NCBI RefSeq assembly: GCF_029227915.1
Contig: NC_079885.1
Location: forward strand, 10,965,001 to 11,029,000
Length of the DNA stretch: 64,000 bases
Direction of reading: 5' to 3'
DNA from: Hydractinia symbiolongicarpus
Lineage: Eukaryota; Cnidaria; Hydrozoa; Anthoathecata; Hydractiniidae
Within the stretch, counting starts at the first letter, position 1. Each line of letters begins with the position of its first letter. The translations under genes were made by a program, and so were the position numbers. Positions 1-12,746 of the stretch are shown here, piece by piece. The notes below the pieces were generated by a model. That model worked only from the letters and a program-made list of their open reading frames with translations, was not told the DNA's origin and searched no databases.

Positions 1-427
1 TTTCATCAAGAAGTTCACTTTTGTAAAGTTCGACACGTGATTAACCTGATTTCTGGACAATTTTTGTCATTTTTTCTTATTATGTAAAAACAGGAAAATA
101 TATTACATATTTTATTTGGCTATCAGAAACTTCAAACAGAATGCTAAAATTTGTTCTAGAACTAAAGAAATTGAATTTTTAGCAAATAGTTGTCTTTTGG
201 ACAAAAGTCAAGCTTTTAATGACATCAAAGAAAAAGTACTGACATAAACAAATACATTATTGAAACCATTTTGTTCCTTCACACTATATTTTTTAGTTAG
301 TTCTATTGTTGTTTAGTTAAAAATGTAGGGAATATATATGAAAATTTCTGTGCAGTTAGATGTATGCCTCGTGCATTTACAAATAACAATTTGATGTTTA
401 GCAGCTCATAATTGATAAAGAAGCATT

Positions 428-492
428 TTCAGTACAAAAATTATCAACAAACATTTCAGACATATGCTTGTCTAAATTTCATCATTAAATGC
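428..492 (+). repeat. Dispersed repeat copy 1 (second copy at 3618-3680)
   Basis: About 60 bases around CAGACATATGCTTGTC recur with moderate divergence at 3618-3680, in the same orientation. Both copies lie in non-coding sequence of the CHD gene region. The element type is unknown. Confidence 0.5.
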
Positions 493-1134
493 ATCTTATT
501 TTTTGGTTTTAACACATTTCAGATTAAAATTAAAAAGATTTTAGGTATCTGACTTACTAGAGGTAAAAAAAACAACATTACAGGGGGTTCCCACCAGAAA
601 AATTTTTGTAATCCATGCATTAAGATGTCATAAGTGACTCCTTTAATTAGACTTTGCAACTACATGGGTGCAAAGTAAGATTTAAAGGTTAACTAAATTA
701 TGGAAAGTTGAATGCTTAAACAAAACTTGTGCTGTTTTATGTCAAAATATTTCTGTGCATGTGCTGCAATTTGCATGTGTAGTTCAAATTAGATTTGCTA
801 TGACAAGTTATTTATCGCACAATAATTGATTTTATTATACCCAAAGAACTATCATGCAACTGTTATATCATGTACATGTGAAGATTTTAAGAGACAGACC
901 AATCATTGTTCTATTTATGAAAAAAATTGTATAGGATTTAAAATTACACTTTTAAAGTAATTTGTATTTGTACGATTTTTTGCATGTGTGCCTGGAAATT
1001 AGATTGATCAAAAGTGAAATTAAATGATGTTACAAATGGGTGAAGGAAATTAAAAACCAATTAACTTTTTTCCAGCCGCATCATATTACACTTTAAACTT
1101 TTTTTTGCCTCAGATATAACACATCGTCATTGTA

Positions 1135-2386
1135 CAGGCCTTGCCAAGAGTAGCGAGCAATTGCTCGCGCCCGCGTAAATGCTCGTTACCCGAGCATTCC
1201 ATTGCTCGCGTAAATATTAACATTTTGAGATAAGTGTAAACGTTTTTCTCAAGAATTGATTTGTCTCCTGCACGAACGCTCAAACTGAAACTGAAAAGAT
1301 ATTTGGTGTGATTATTTTCCACCCATTGTGTAAAAGTTCATTCGCCATTTTGTAAAACGCTTGCAACACGGGCATTAAGGTTAATCTTTGTTGCGCATTC
1401 ATTTTGCAGTAGAGAAGTGTGGGACATTTTAAATTGTGAACCCCAAACACGAGGTTGAGCGTCTACTGGTATAGCAACTCTCTCAATCTTTCCTTTTCTA
1501 CATGTCCGAAATAGTATGCATGATTATACTGTCGTTTTCATAAATTTATTGTTTATTTTTCAGCAAATAGGAAAAATATGCTTCGTTTTCAAATTAAAAA
1601 AAGTCTTTATCCGCATGGTTTAAATAAAACTTCATTTGGAAAGTTCAGGTACACGTCTGGTACATAAAATTTATACAGAAAAAAAAGTATACCGCAAGGG
1701 GGTTTCGTTTTTAAAATTGTTTGAATAACAGTTGGGGCACAGAGAAAATAATCCATTAAATTTGGACCTGCTATGGTTTCCAACTGTTTCCTCAAATGAA
1801 GAAATTATCTACAATCAAATTCATGATAAATTGTCTGTTCCGCATGTAACTGCAGTTTTGCAGACTTGCGTCATCCGTGCTCTGTCGGCGTTCACTTCCG
1901 CATTAGTTAAAAACCGCATAGCTGGAATTCTTGTGTAAGACCTGGTTACCAACAACGAAGAAGCCAGGCAAAAGAGATTTATGTCTACGTAGTTTTCCAA
2001 TAAGTCAGGAGTCGGTGAATTAGCTAGGATGGTCAGGTTGCCTATGAATAGGCTTGCTTGGGATTAATAGGACCAGGATTATTCAATAATTCTGAGACCT
2101 AAAAGTGTCTGACCAAGACGGAAATCTATCGGACGTTTTAACAGACAAAAGTTCTAAACAAGCCACGGACATGTCCGACCAAACTGAAAATGTGGGAGGC
2201 ATTTTAATCACAAGCCTGAAATGATTTGGGTGCGTGCCAAGGCGCAGGCCTCTTCTGAAAAAGATGCCCCGAGAGACTAAATGTACAGTTTTTTAGCGAA
2301 AAATATGGCGAGCAAAATTGCTTGCGTGGACACTCTGACGCGAGCAATTAATTGCTCGGGAGGTTATTTGCTCATGGCAAGGCTTG
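1135..2386. mobile_element. Non-autonomous DNA transposon with 12-bp TIRs and 5-bp target-site duplication
   Basis: The 1252-bp element begins CAGGCCTTGCCA and ends TGGCAAGGCTTG, so its ends are inverted copies with one mismatch. It is flanked on both sides by TTGTA (1130-1134 and 2387-2391), a 5-bp target-site duplication. Just inside each end are sub-terminal palindromes built on GAGCAATTGCTCGC-like motifs. The interior is richer in GC than its surroundings. It has no open frame above 70 codons, so it is non-autonomous or decayed. It sits in a CHD gene intron, or in its 3' continuation. The superfamily is not identified. Confidence 0.75.
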
Positions 2387-2452
2387 TTGTAAGGTTATAA
2401 AAATGTCTTTCTGATCGTTTCTGTTAACTAGCCACACAATAAATACTCATAC

Positions 2453-5400
2453 CCTTCTTTGATACTCGGGTGGGGGCTTCTTTAATTCTTCGTAATGCTT
2501 AATTATAGCCTCGTCTATGTTCATCTAATAAAAACAAAATCATATTAAATTAATATCTTTTAAGGAATCATACTGGACAAGGTAGATATAGTAAATTTCT
2601 ATCTTAAAATAGTATTTGGACAAAACTGTATGAAAAACTTTTTGATGATGCATTGGGAAGTAAAAGTATCTCCAGTCTATTTGCAGAAAGTGGAAACAAC
2701 AAGAAAAGCATAGAGAGATGATCTTTCTTATCTGGACGTTATTTTCAAACAAATCAGGATGCAGTTGTTTTTTTCAAACTAACCTCTTTTTATTGAAATG
2801 TTTAATAAAGGGAAAACTTCTACTAGAACTTTTAGTACCTATCTGGGTGCAAGGGAACACCCCAATTTTTTTTCTTATATTCAAAGGTTTTTTGAATAAC
2901 AAAACAATGTTACAGAGAAAGTATAATCTACTTTTATCAAATGTGAATGACTATCAACAAAGATGGTTAGTTTACTTCTAAAACAATATGGTACAGAACT
3001 ATATCAATTCATAACATACCTGTAGCTCCCACGTGCTTTCTTCATATGGCAAAGCTCTCCACTTAACAAGATAATGATAAATTTTCTAAAAATAAGACCA
3101 TACACTTCAATAGTTTGGATAAAGTCTTTAGACTCTTGGGAGCATGAATTGGCATAGCAGGCAGGCAAAATAACATGCTGTCTAATGGTCATAATTCACA
3201 AAATCATTTAACTTTGAGATATTGAAATAGAAGTTTCATATGAAAATAAATAAATTCCCCGATGTTAAAGTAGGTGCTATTATCATTATTTTTTACCCTT
3301 TCCTAAAGATACTCTTATCAAAAGGTCCTCCGAATGAGGTCCTAGCGCATTTAAAGCTTCTATTTTAGCTATGGAAGGTATACAAGCATGACAGCTGCTC
3401 AACTAGACAACCGACTAAAAAAACAATCTTATTCTCATGTTGGTAAAGTAAGTTAAAGTTGGTAACAAAAAACAATAGAAATTTTAGATTTAAAAGTTGT
3501 TGCAGAGATTTATGCTGAGAGTTAGCAACTGTAGAGGTAAATGCCAATATGATAAAGATTTAAATTAGGTTCACAGGGACCCATTGTGCAAAAATCAATA
3601 TAAAAAAATTGAACACTTTCAGTTTAAAAAATGTCAACAAACAATTCAGACATATGCTTGTCAATATTTCATCACTAAGTGAGAATCAAACAATGAATTT
3701 ATTTAAATTTCTACTTCAACCAATTAGTTGTCATCTTTTAATTTCACATAGATCACCACTTTTTAACAAGTTTTTATAATTTGTCATTTGCCAACTGTTG
3801 TTATTTTCTACCTTGTAGTAACCACTAGAAAGACTTCAGCACTAACTCTCGAGGTAAGGAACAATAACACAAACTTCTTTTATTTCATTTTGTTAGTAGA
3901 CCAAAAGCTTATCTGTAGTATTTAGTAACTTTTTTGATCAACCGTGCTGGATACAGAGGGACTAAGAACGACAACAAGCAGTGGTTTAGAGGTGTAATAT
4001 TGTAATGCATATGTCAATCATTACACTTCAAAACAGGTACGAAAATAGACCTGGCGTATTACGGTAAAACGAGGCTCACGAGAAGACCAGAGAAGACAGT
4101 AAAAGGATATTTTTTTTTGACAAAAAGGTAAAAAAAATAATCTGCCGACCGGCCGACCCTGCAACAAAACTACGAGGACAGCCTTACTTCATTAGTGACG
4201 GGGTCCGTGGTTGTTTGTTCATCAAGAACTCGATCAATTTCCAAGTAATCGGGATTAAATGGCTCGTCATCAAGCTAAATGAAAAAAATATATATAAATA
4301 TGAACCATAAAATGGTGGTGGATGCTCATCCCTTTTAATTAACCCTTTTAATGTCAAACTTTTTTTATTTAATCACACACGTTAAACCTCAATAAAACAC
4401 AAGAAACAGTCATTAAGCCTAAAATGATGACAATTACTATTGTCATAATGATTATTATGATAATAGCAAATCAAAAATAAAGATAGTGTGCACTGTATCC
4501 TTTTCGCGTATTTAGATAAAACTTGTGAAAACTAACAAAAATGATACATCACAAATTTCATAACTTAAAACATACTTCATTAAGAAAAGCATAAGACATA
4601 TCTCGCTTTTGCTTGAACCGCTTGACCTTTGCATGAACTCTTTTGTCCTTCTTTGCAAGATATTCAACAGTTCCCCATTCACAATGCAAGTAGGAGCTGG
4701 AAAAACATAAAATAGCAATAAATGTAGTGTATTATAAATAGGTATGAGGATTACACAGTTTTTCTTATAAATGTTTTTGGAATAAGTAAAGAAAGCACAT
4801 ACTATCCTTTATATTTTACAAAAAATTCTTCAACATTTTTTTCGGATGAAGATTCTTCACCTTCTTGTTTCTAAAAAAAGGCATAAAGCAGTCTCTAAAT
4901 GTATCTTAATGGAATAAATTGTAGACAATTCACAATATTGCTCTCTGATAGGTTTTAAAGGCCAAATTTTCCTACGGGCTGAAAAATAGGATTATACTAA
5001 TAGTAAAAACAACACCAAGGCCTAATAAGAAGCATGGGGCTTTAAATAATAAAAGTCAAGTGAAACAGGAAATCTGACATTCTTAAACTTTCAATGCTTA
5101 TGAACACTAAAGACGTAGGATCTAAAAAACATTTATAATTTATTACTCGCATATTTGGTGAAAAAAGTTTTACCCCAAAAAGTCAAATTGGATGAAATAA
5201 CAATACTGCTTTTATTGTACAAGTCAATAATAACTTACTTCTACTTGCTCTGCTTGTACCATTCGCATGGCTAATATCTTTTCAATTATAGCTATTTCTC
5301 CTTCAGCTTCTAAATTTGGACGATATGCAACCAGCTGGTTAACACCACCAGATATAACAGGTTCAATAGCTTCCTTATCTGTTGCAGTACCACCTTCTTT

Positions 5401-8400
5401 TTCAACTTTGTTCTTCTCGTCTTCATCCGAAAGATTGTAATCAAAGTCATCCTTATAATTTTTTTTCTTAGTCCGCTCTCTTAGGGATCGTTTCTATGGA
5501 AAAAAATTTTAAAACTGTGTACTGTAAATAAATTATATTATGAGGCCAAATCCACTCCAAAAATATATATAAACTATCTTAAACGAACAAGGAGGTAGTT
5601 TGTAGTATTGCACGGATCTAAAATAACAGGGCTTGTACTGCTAAGCCCCCATGTTTTGTCAAATTGGCAGTCCAGTATCCCCCTAAAACTCTGTAAACAT
5701 TGGTTTCAGGTCTATATTTTTCTCCAAATATATACATATATACACAATTACTGATTTAAAGCTTCCTTACCATTTCAGGATCATTGTCATTTTGTAAAAG
5801 TTCATTTGGTGCTAAATTATCAAAATCATCAGGATCAAAATCAGAAGCCTTTTTAAGTTCTTTAGAATTCTTTTTCTTTCTATTGGTGTTTCCAGAAGGG
5901 CTAAAACAAAAATAATAAAATTTTATATGAAAACAAGATAATACGTCATTAAATAATTTTTTGTTCGTTCATATAAAACAAAATTAAGGCTGTCAGTGAA
6001 CTTTAGCACACGTATCAAAAGAACTTAAAAGGCTCTTTTCGCAATAAACATAAAAATAAAGTATACAGAATGGCATATCACACTACTTTATGATTTTTGT
6101 GTCACTTAGATCTTCTCTGGGCAATTTTATAGCTGTGCTATGGATACACGAAATGGGTCTATTCAAAAGCTAGTGACTAGTCTCTTAATAAGAACCTTAG
6201 TGAAAGGATACTCCTTGCCCAAGCCTCAACAGTTTCAAATTGTGGTAACTTGTGCAAGTCCTGGATCACTGACTTTACTTTCAACACATTTTCTAAATAA
6301 TGTTTATATATGGCCTTACTTATTAAAAAAATATAGTTTTTTACTTACCGACCACCTTTTCCCTTTCCACCAACTTTACCAGAACCTTTGCCTGACTTCC
6401 CTTTTCCTTTGCCACCCCTAGGATGTTGAAAATTATGTAAACTAGGTGGCATATTAGAAAAACACGTATAAGGATTCATACTGGAACTAGTCATTGTTAT
6501 TGTTGTAGTAAGGGCACTTTTTGGCAGAAAATCAGACACTGATAGCATATGCTGCGGGATCATTTGATTGTGCTGTGGAGCAAATTGAGGGTGATGAAAT
6601 GGAAATGGTAAGAAAGGTTCATTTGGTTTCATAACTGGACGAAGTGGTTGAAGTGACTGATAGTATTGTGCTTGGTTATGTTGCTGCTGACTACTTATTG
6701 ACAAACCAGGTTGGCTTTGCATAGACCCAGGTTCACTTTTTACATTGTTTTGTACTCCTTGTTCTAAAATTTGCTCTTGAAATGGTTTTTGTTGTGAATC
6801 AGTTAGTGGAAAATCTATTTTCTTTTCATCCTCTAGTTTAATATCAACACCAAGAGAATCGCTACCAAACAATGAAGACGCAGGAAACAAGTCAGAACCT
6901 CCTAAAAATGCTGCAGAAAATAAACTATCGTTTTTGTTTTCATCATTCAAAAAATTATCTTTATTATCTAAACCATCAAGTTCAGGTATATTTAAACCAC
7001 TTTCCATCAATGGGTCTTCTAACAAATTTCCTGATGGTATATCAGTAGATACTTGTTGTTGTTGCTGTTGTGGATCATTGGATTGTGAAGTACTCAGTTG
7101 CAATGTATCACCTGGCTTATTAACCAGGTTTTCTGACTGTTGCTTGACTTCTTCATATTGTCGAAAGATGCTTTGATACTGTTGGGATAACAATTGTATT
7201 TGACTCGTAGTCTGTTCTGATGGCGGCATTAACTTTAGTCGATTTATTTGTTGTTGAATGTTTTCCATTTGAAGAAAAAAAGTCTGAAATTTTTGTCCTT
7301 GAGCTACAAAACTGTTGGTCGGTTTTTGTTTGTCAACAGGTGGAGACATTTGAAAACTTTGGGAAGGTGTGTAATTCATAGCTGCAGTGGCAACAGTTGG
7401 ATTAGTTGCTTGAGCTGGATAGGTAACTGCTGCTGTGGCAGTGATAGAATTTTGCGCTGTAGTGTTAGGAGGTAGTTGCTCAAAAGAACTTACAGAAGAA
7501 GCTGGACTTGGTCCAAAATGTGTTAGCTTTGGAGATTGTGGTATGTTACTTAAGTTTGGTGATTGTGGTAAGTTATTAATTTCATTTGTAAAGTTGCTCA
7601 TGAAATGTTGCTGATTTTGTTGTGGAGAAGGAAAGTTCATATTTGGGAGGTTTAAAGAATCCGAATTTAAATTAACTGGCTGTTGAGGAGTAGCTGAATA
7701 TGGCGAAGAGTCTACAGTGTTTGCAGGGGGACTTCCAAACATTCTATTTACAAATTGTTGTGAATTATAAGTTGATTGTTTTTGTTGCTGTTGTTGTTGA
7801 ACTAAAGGTGGCTGCCCCCTTAGTGAAGGTGGTGCTTCATCTAGAACTGGCATTTTTCTGAAAGGAGCTGGCGGCTGTGGGCTTTGCATTGGTGGCATAT
7901 TATTCATCTGTAAAGGATCATCTGGTATGACTGCATTATGCATCATACCGATAGAGTTCCTGGGAGCAGTTTGCTGTTGCAATTGAGGCATGCCAGGAGG
8001 CATTCGAGGCCAAGAAGATAAATGTTGACTGAAACGTTGTCGTGTATTAAAGTCAGACATTTGTTGTTGTTTTAATCGCATTCGCATCTGCTGTTGCATG
8101 TTATATAACGCCATTTGATCTGGAATACCATGTCCCGCCATGCCATATGGATTTGGTCTTGGTGCTAACTGTCTTGCGAACTGTTGCAACCTTGCTGCAG
8201 AATTCTCCATTCCATATGGACTAGCACTTGGTCCATACATACTACTATATGGATTAAAGCGTGGCATAGATTGTTGCCCTGTTGGAGGCATCATAGGTGG
8301 GCCATTTATCATATCCAAAAAACTACTGGGATTTGAATTCATATTTGAAAATGTTGATTGGTTATTAAAACCACTTCCCATTGGCATCCCTCCATTGGAT

Positions 8401-8432
8401 GGATCGAAGAAATTCATATAGTTAGGATTCAT
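2453..8432 (-). CDS. CHD7/8/9-type (Kismet-like) chromodomain helicase, N-terminal 961 residues, partial
   Basis: CHD proteins of this class are nuclear ATP-dependent nucleosome remodellers. Eight exons join in frame (2883 nt): 6349-8432, 5771-5900, 5239-5493, 4803-4870, 4576-4696, 4188-4274, 3020-3085, 2453-2524, all with GT-AG borders. The first coding exon (about 695 aa) is rich in Q, N, P, S and M and ends in a Gly/Lys-rich stretch. Chromodomain 1 starts near residue 808 (AIIEKILAMRM) and continues with EEFFVKYKGYSYLHCEWGTV and KRVHAKVKRFKQKRDM. Chromodomain 2 contains DDEPFNPDYLEIDRVLDE and YHYLVKWRALPYEESTWELQ. These match class III CHDs closely, from family knowledge. The helicase and BRK regions would follow, but no such exon is visible from 1 to 2450, so the gene runs off the left edge. 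The start is the first ATG 11 bases inside the exon, whose acceptor lies just above 8443. At least one 5' non-coding exon must lie further right. I cannot separate CHD7, 8 and 9; invertebrates usually have one. Confidence 0.93.
3618..3680 (+). repeat. Dispersed repeat copy 2 (first copy at 428-492)
   Basis: This is the partner of the repeat at 428-492. The shared block is TCAACAAACA, one variable base, then TTCAGACATATGCTTGTC, followed by a related TTTCATCA segment. It lies in the intron between the CHD exons 3020-3085 and 4188-4274. Confidence 0.5.
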
Positions 8433-10444
8433 TTCGGTAGTGTCTAAAATAGAGAAAAAGTTATTTCTAAAAATAAACTCGGACTTATTGTATATAGCCT
8501 TGTTTCATTATTACAACCTGAGAGAACGGCTTAGTATCCAGCAGAATCCAATTTAAAATTCCAACAGTTTAAAGCTAACGTTTGAGTAACAATAGCCTTA
8601 AGCAGGGACTAAAGCTTTTTTGCTGAAAAAAACCAGAGCCAAATTTTTTTTGCTTACTAGTAATCATATTTCTCTTTACTCACTCCAGCAGGGGTTGCCA
8701 ATTTGTTGACATATACATACAAAAAGTAAATAAATTTATTCCCTTTGTAAACAAAGAAAATTTTTTTGTTTTATATGTATGCTCACTACATACTGCCAGG
8801 CTTGTTTCTCACTATGGGCTAACAATGAGATACAGGTACCCGATGTATTCGTTTTATGTTCACACTATGGCATATTGTTAGCTGTTTTAGAGTTGAAAAC
8901 CAAAACTAATGTGAAAAGGAAAAAAGATAAAAATTTACACATGTATGAAAAAAGAAAAGATTTTAAATCAAAAAAATAATATGGTCCTTGCATAACAACA
9001 ATATCAATTATTCCAAAAGTTGCAATTGAATGTTAATACTGTAACTTTCCCATTAAGGTAGATCAGTTCAATAAATAAAAAAAAATTATTAATTTTAAAA
9101 ACATAAATCAGTTTACGAGAGCTTATTTGAAGTTATGTAGCGAAAGCAGTTGCCAGATCGTTGCGAGAGCCGCTTGTTTGGATAATCACGTAATACTGAT
9201 GGTTATGCACTTGTTATGCTGTTTTGAAATAATTAATTTAAAAAGTGACCTAATAGTGCAGCAGTGGCAAAAATAACTTTTCCCAATAAAGCTTAAACTG
9301 ATACCTTTTTAAATTTAGGTCCCATTTTTTACCAGTAGGGTTAGGTATAGTTACCTCAAGTTGTGCTACAACAACAGCTCATTGGGAGTGCATTTTGCGT
9401 TGTATATGGACAAATTATAACCCTTAAAAATTCCAGCTTAACATATTTAACAGGCTTGTGTTTTACAGCAGCTGCTCATGCCATATCAACATGCAAGTTG
9501 TCTAATTATTATGTTAAAATCCAGTCTTCAGATAAACTGCAACAGTTCCCTAAATTTTCCCTGACATGAGTGTAAGTGCAAATATTCAAAATTATAGCTT
9601 ACAATACTAGTTTATAACTTAAACTAAGCATACCTTAATTAGTTAACTAGCTACCAAGATGCAAACGATTTAAAAACCAGACGAGTTTTGTTAAGTGATT
9701 TCTTTGTATTATTATTGTCATCCCGCAAACTATAAAAATGTAAATAAGTGTCAAATATAATAGGTTGTCATCCGTTAGACATACTTATAAACAAATGAAC
9801 ATAACTATTTGGAATAGTCTCTCCAAAATTTTAATAATGGCTGCAGGAAGTCATAATGGATGTGGAAAATGCCTCGATGAATGCCGCAAAATCGAGAACA
9901 CTGTGGCAAAGTATTGAAAATAAACATGAAAAAATTTTTAATCCAAGAGTGCAACAAACTAACCAGTAATTATGTCTGTACACGTTGGAATGTACCTATA
10001 TTATCTTTAAACAGGATGACCATTATCAATCTACAAAAAATTCATGTAAACATTGAGTAATTTCAATAATCTTCTGTCCTCCATTTTATTCAGAGCATGC
10101 TATTCGTTCCTTTCGAGATGACATGCTCCTCAGAATCTTTCACAAAAATTAACCAATGAGATTGCTGTTGTAAAAAAAGTTCCCGGATGAACTCCCCCGC
10201 GAAGGCAGCCGTACAACGTCTTCGTGCTTAGGCTCTCGATTTGTAAACAAATAATAACACACACTTTTAAATTCTGTTTCAAAGCAATTTTTAAATACCA
10301 GTACTTTAACATACAGTATATAATATATTAGATGTATTTATTCCACAAATATTATTGTACGTGATGCAAATTACAAAAAATCATGGTTTCTTTTTTCACA
10401 GACTTTTGGCGCCTGGGAACGAAGTGTATTTTTCGTGAACGTTC

Positions 10445-10592
10445 ATTCAAGCTTCGGGTCGTCAGGGCCGTTGGTTTGTTTTGGAAATTTTTTTACGCTC
10501 TTTCTCCCGCCGTCTTTTGACTTGATTGCTTTGGCAAGCCATTCGTCTTTAGCATACCCGAGCTTTCCAAATTCTGATACATATCAGAATAT
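10445..10592 (-). other. Open frame after a possible splice acceptor; unassigned candidate terminal exon
   Basis: On the minus strand, an AG at about 10593 opens a 45-codon frame containing GKLGYAKDEWLAKAIKSKDG and ending PKQTNGPDDPKLE-stop. The sequence is lysine-rich and locally higher in GC than the surroundings. It could be the last exon of the coiled-coil gene. However, that gene's last recognised exon ends in phase 2, while this frame needs phase 1, so another exon would have to intervene. It could equally be CHD 5' untranslated sequence. I recognise no domain. Confidence 0.2.
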
Positions 10593-12566
10593 ATAACATA
10601 TGAGACATGATTATAGACCAGAATAGACTTTCAAAGCTACACTAGGTATTCCACTGTTCTAACAGTATCCTCCCAGGTTCGGCCTTCTTAACGCTTGAAC
10701 TATCAAATAGCGCAACAGCATTACGAAGCAAATAGTCGGGGATGAGTGTTCTCGTAAAAAAAATTAAGCTCTTTTTGTTGATAAACAGTCGAAATATAAC
10801 TAGTGGTGTTAAGAATGTAAAGCCAGACATCTGAAAAAGGCATTTCACTTGGTTCCAGCTAGGAGTATGGAGAGAGAGATAGCAGGTTCTAGATAGAAAT
10901 AAGCAAATAACATTGTTATACACGTTGAATGTTTTCGCTGATCAACACTTTCTGCGCTGAATTCGAGAACTATACCACCCTCAGAATTTTGCCATTCTAT
11001 AAGGACAAGTGCATTAACGACAACATTACTTTTTAGCGTCTACTAGAAATTTATTCTTCTTTTATCAAGTCTTAGTACTGACATTCAATTTAACAATGTA
11101 TACCTCCTATCGAATAATGCTCCTTTTTTCATAGAACGTGTAATCGTGTGGAGACTCGGATTACAGAAACATCATTTTTGACACAATATATTATTTAAGG
11201 TTCTCACAAGTGGAATATTTACAATAAATACAAAATAATTTATCTACATTAAAAACAATATTTATAATCCACTGTTTTCTTAAATTTACATGTTCTCGAT
11301 TTTAACAAAAAAAAAAAAAACATCTTGACCCACAGTTCGCATATTAACCGAACAAAACTAAAACTTTTTTAGTAAGTACTCAAGATTATGACGAGGTTAC
11401 GAAATGGTCCTCATATTATCCATTTTACTGATCGTGATGTTTGTATTTTGGCTGCCCTGGAAGTTGGGGTGAGCAACTTGTAATTGTCAAACAACTTTTG
11501 CAACCGGTTGTTTAGGTGCTGCAAACGCTAAGAGGTTAGATAATATATAAACGATGTAATAGAATTCATCCTTTATACGATATACTGCAAAACTCTATTT
11601 TGAATTGTTTGGTTCAAATTTTGTCATCAAAAATTTTGCCACTTACCTTAAAATTTTGTTACTTTAGGACTCATGAATAATTTCGACCATTTTAATTTTG
11701 ATGATTTAGAAAGTGCAAAAAAAAACAAAAAACAAACAAACAAACAAACAAAAAAGCATCATGGTCAGGCAGCTGATAACGCAAACAAGCATTCATTTGT
11801 CAGAAGCTTGTGCCTTAATGCTTAAACTGCACAAAATATTTTATAAGAACGTACACAATTTAAAAGGTAATTTTCGGAAAACTCAAAGTCTAACTTTTTT
11901 TGTTGCGTCCTGATTAAGTATATTTTTTCAAAAGTCTAACCTGGCCCAAATTACTAGGCAGCATAATTTTTCGGTCGATGTTATCACTAGTCCTATTTTT
12001 TGTCATCATAAAACTACTTATCGCCACATAAAACTACTTATCGCCACTTATAGCCGACAGTTTGGGCCAGTGATCTTAAAAAAGTCAGTCTTTGCATCCT
12101 CATTTCGAACAGTTTTTGCCGATAATAAAATTCTAAACGCTTCCTTTAAATCGACGGAGCAGACACGTGATCACTATCTGCATTTTTAAAAAAACAGATG
12201 GATGTATAACGTTTAGATTGGCAGCCATCTTTGCGTCGGTATCTCAAGCTCAAAGTCCGTGTCTGGCAGACATCTAAAAGAAGAAGGACACAAGCCTAAT
12301 TAACAAAAGTGTATTTTAAGAAAATACTTCGGCAGAAGAAAACAATGCGAGAGAAATTTTCGTAATTTATGCGATGTTAGACCTTTTCTGCTAAAATTAA
12401 TTTTGCAAAATTGTTAAGTTTATTGATTCGCTAAAGTTTATCTGTGCGAATATTTTCTAAATGTTTCGAAAATTAATTCCAAAAATTTCGCCAGTCAACC
12501 CCCACAGAGAATCTACTCTCCGATTAAAGTAAATAAATGCTGGTAAAGTTTTTTTTGGAGATAATA

Positions 12567-12746
12567 AGAGATAAAGACGACAAAATCTACGACATATCCA
12601 AAAAATATTATCTTGCTAAGTAAGCTTTCGCCAACACCCAGGTTGGCATGTTCAGAAGAGATAAAAACGACAAAATCTACGACATATCCAAAAAATATTA
12701 TCTTGCTCAGTAAGCTTTCGCCAACACCCAGGTTGGCATGTTCATA
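12567..12746. repeat. Tandem duplication, two copies of a 90-bp unit
   Basis: Two adjacent copies with a 90-bp period are almost identical; for example GATAAAGACG becomes GATAAAAACG and GCTAAG becomes GCTCAG. Each copy contains a small hairpin, GCCAAC-ACCCAG-GTTGGC, with a perfect 6-bp stem. Confidence 0.85.

Noticed and set aside
1-2440. Possible CHD helicase exons
   Set aside because: I looked for DEMGLGKT-like and other SNF2 motifs on the minus strand and saw none; the ATPase part must lie beyond the left edge.
11391-11484. Short plus-strand frame (ATG, 31 codons) with a donor-like GTGAGC
   Set aside because: It looks protein-like (FTDRDVCILAALEVG) but has no partner exon, promoter signal or recognised family.
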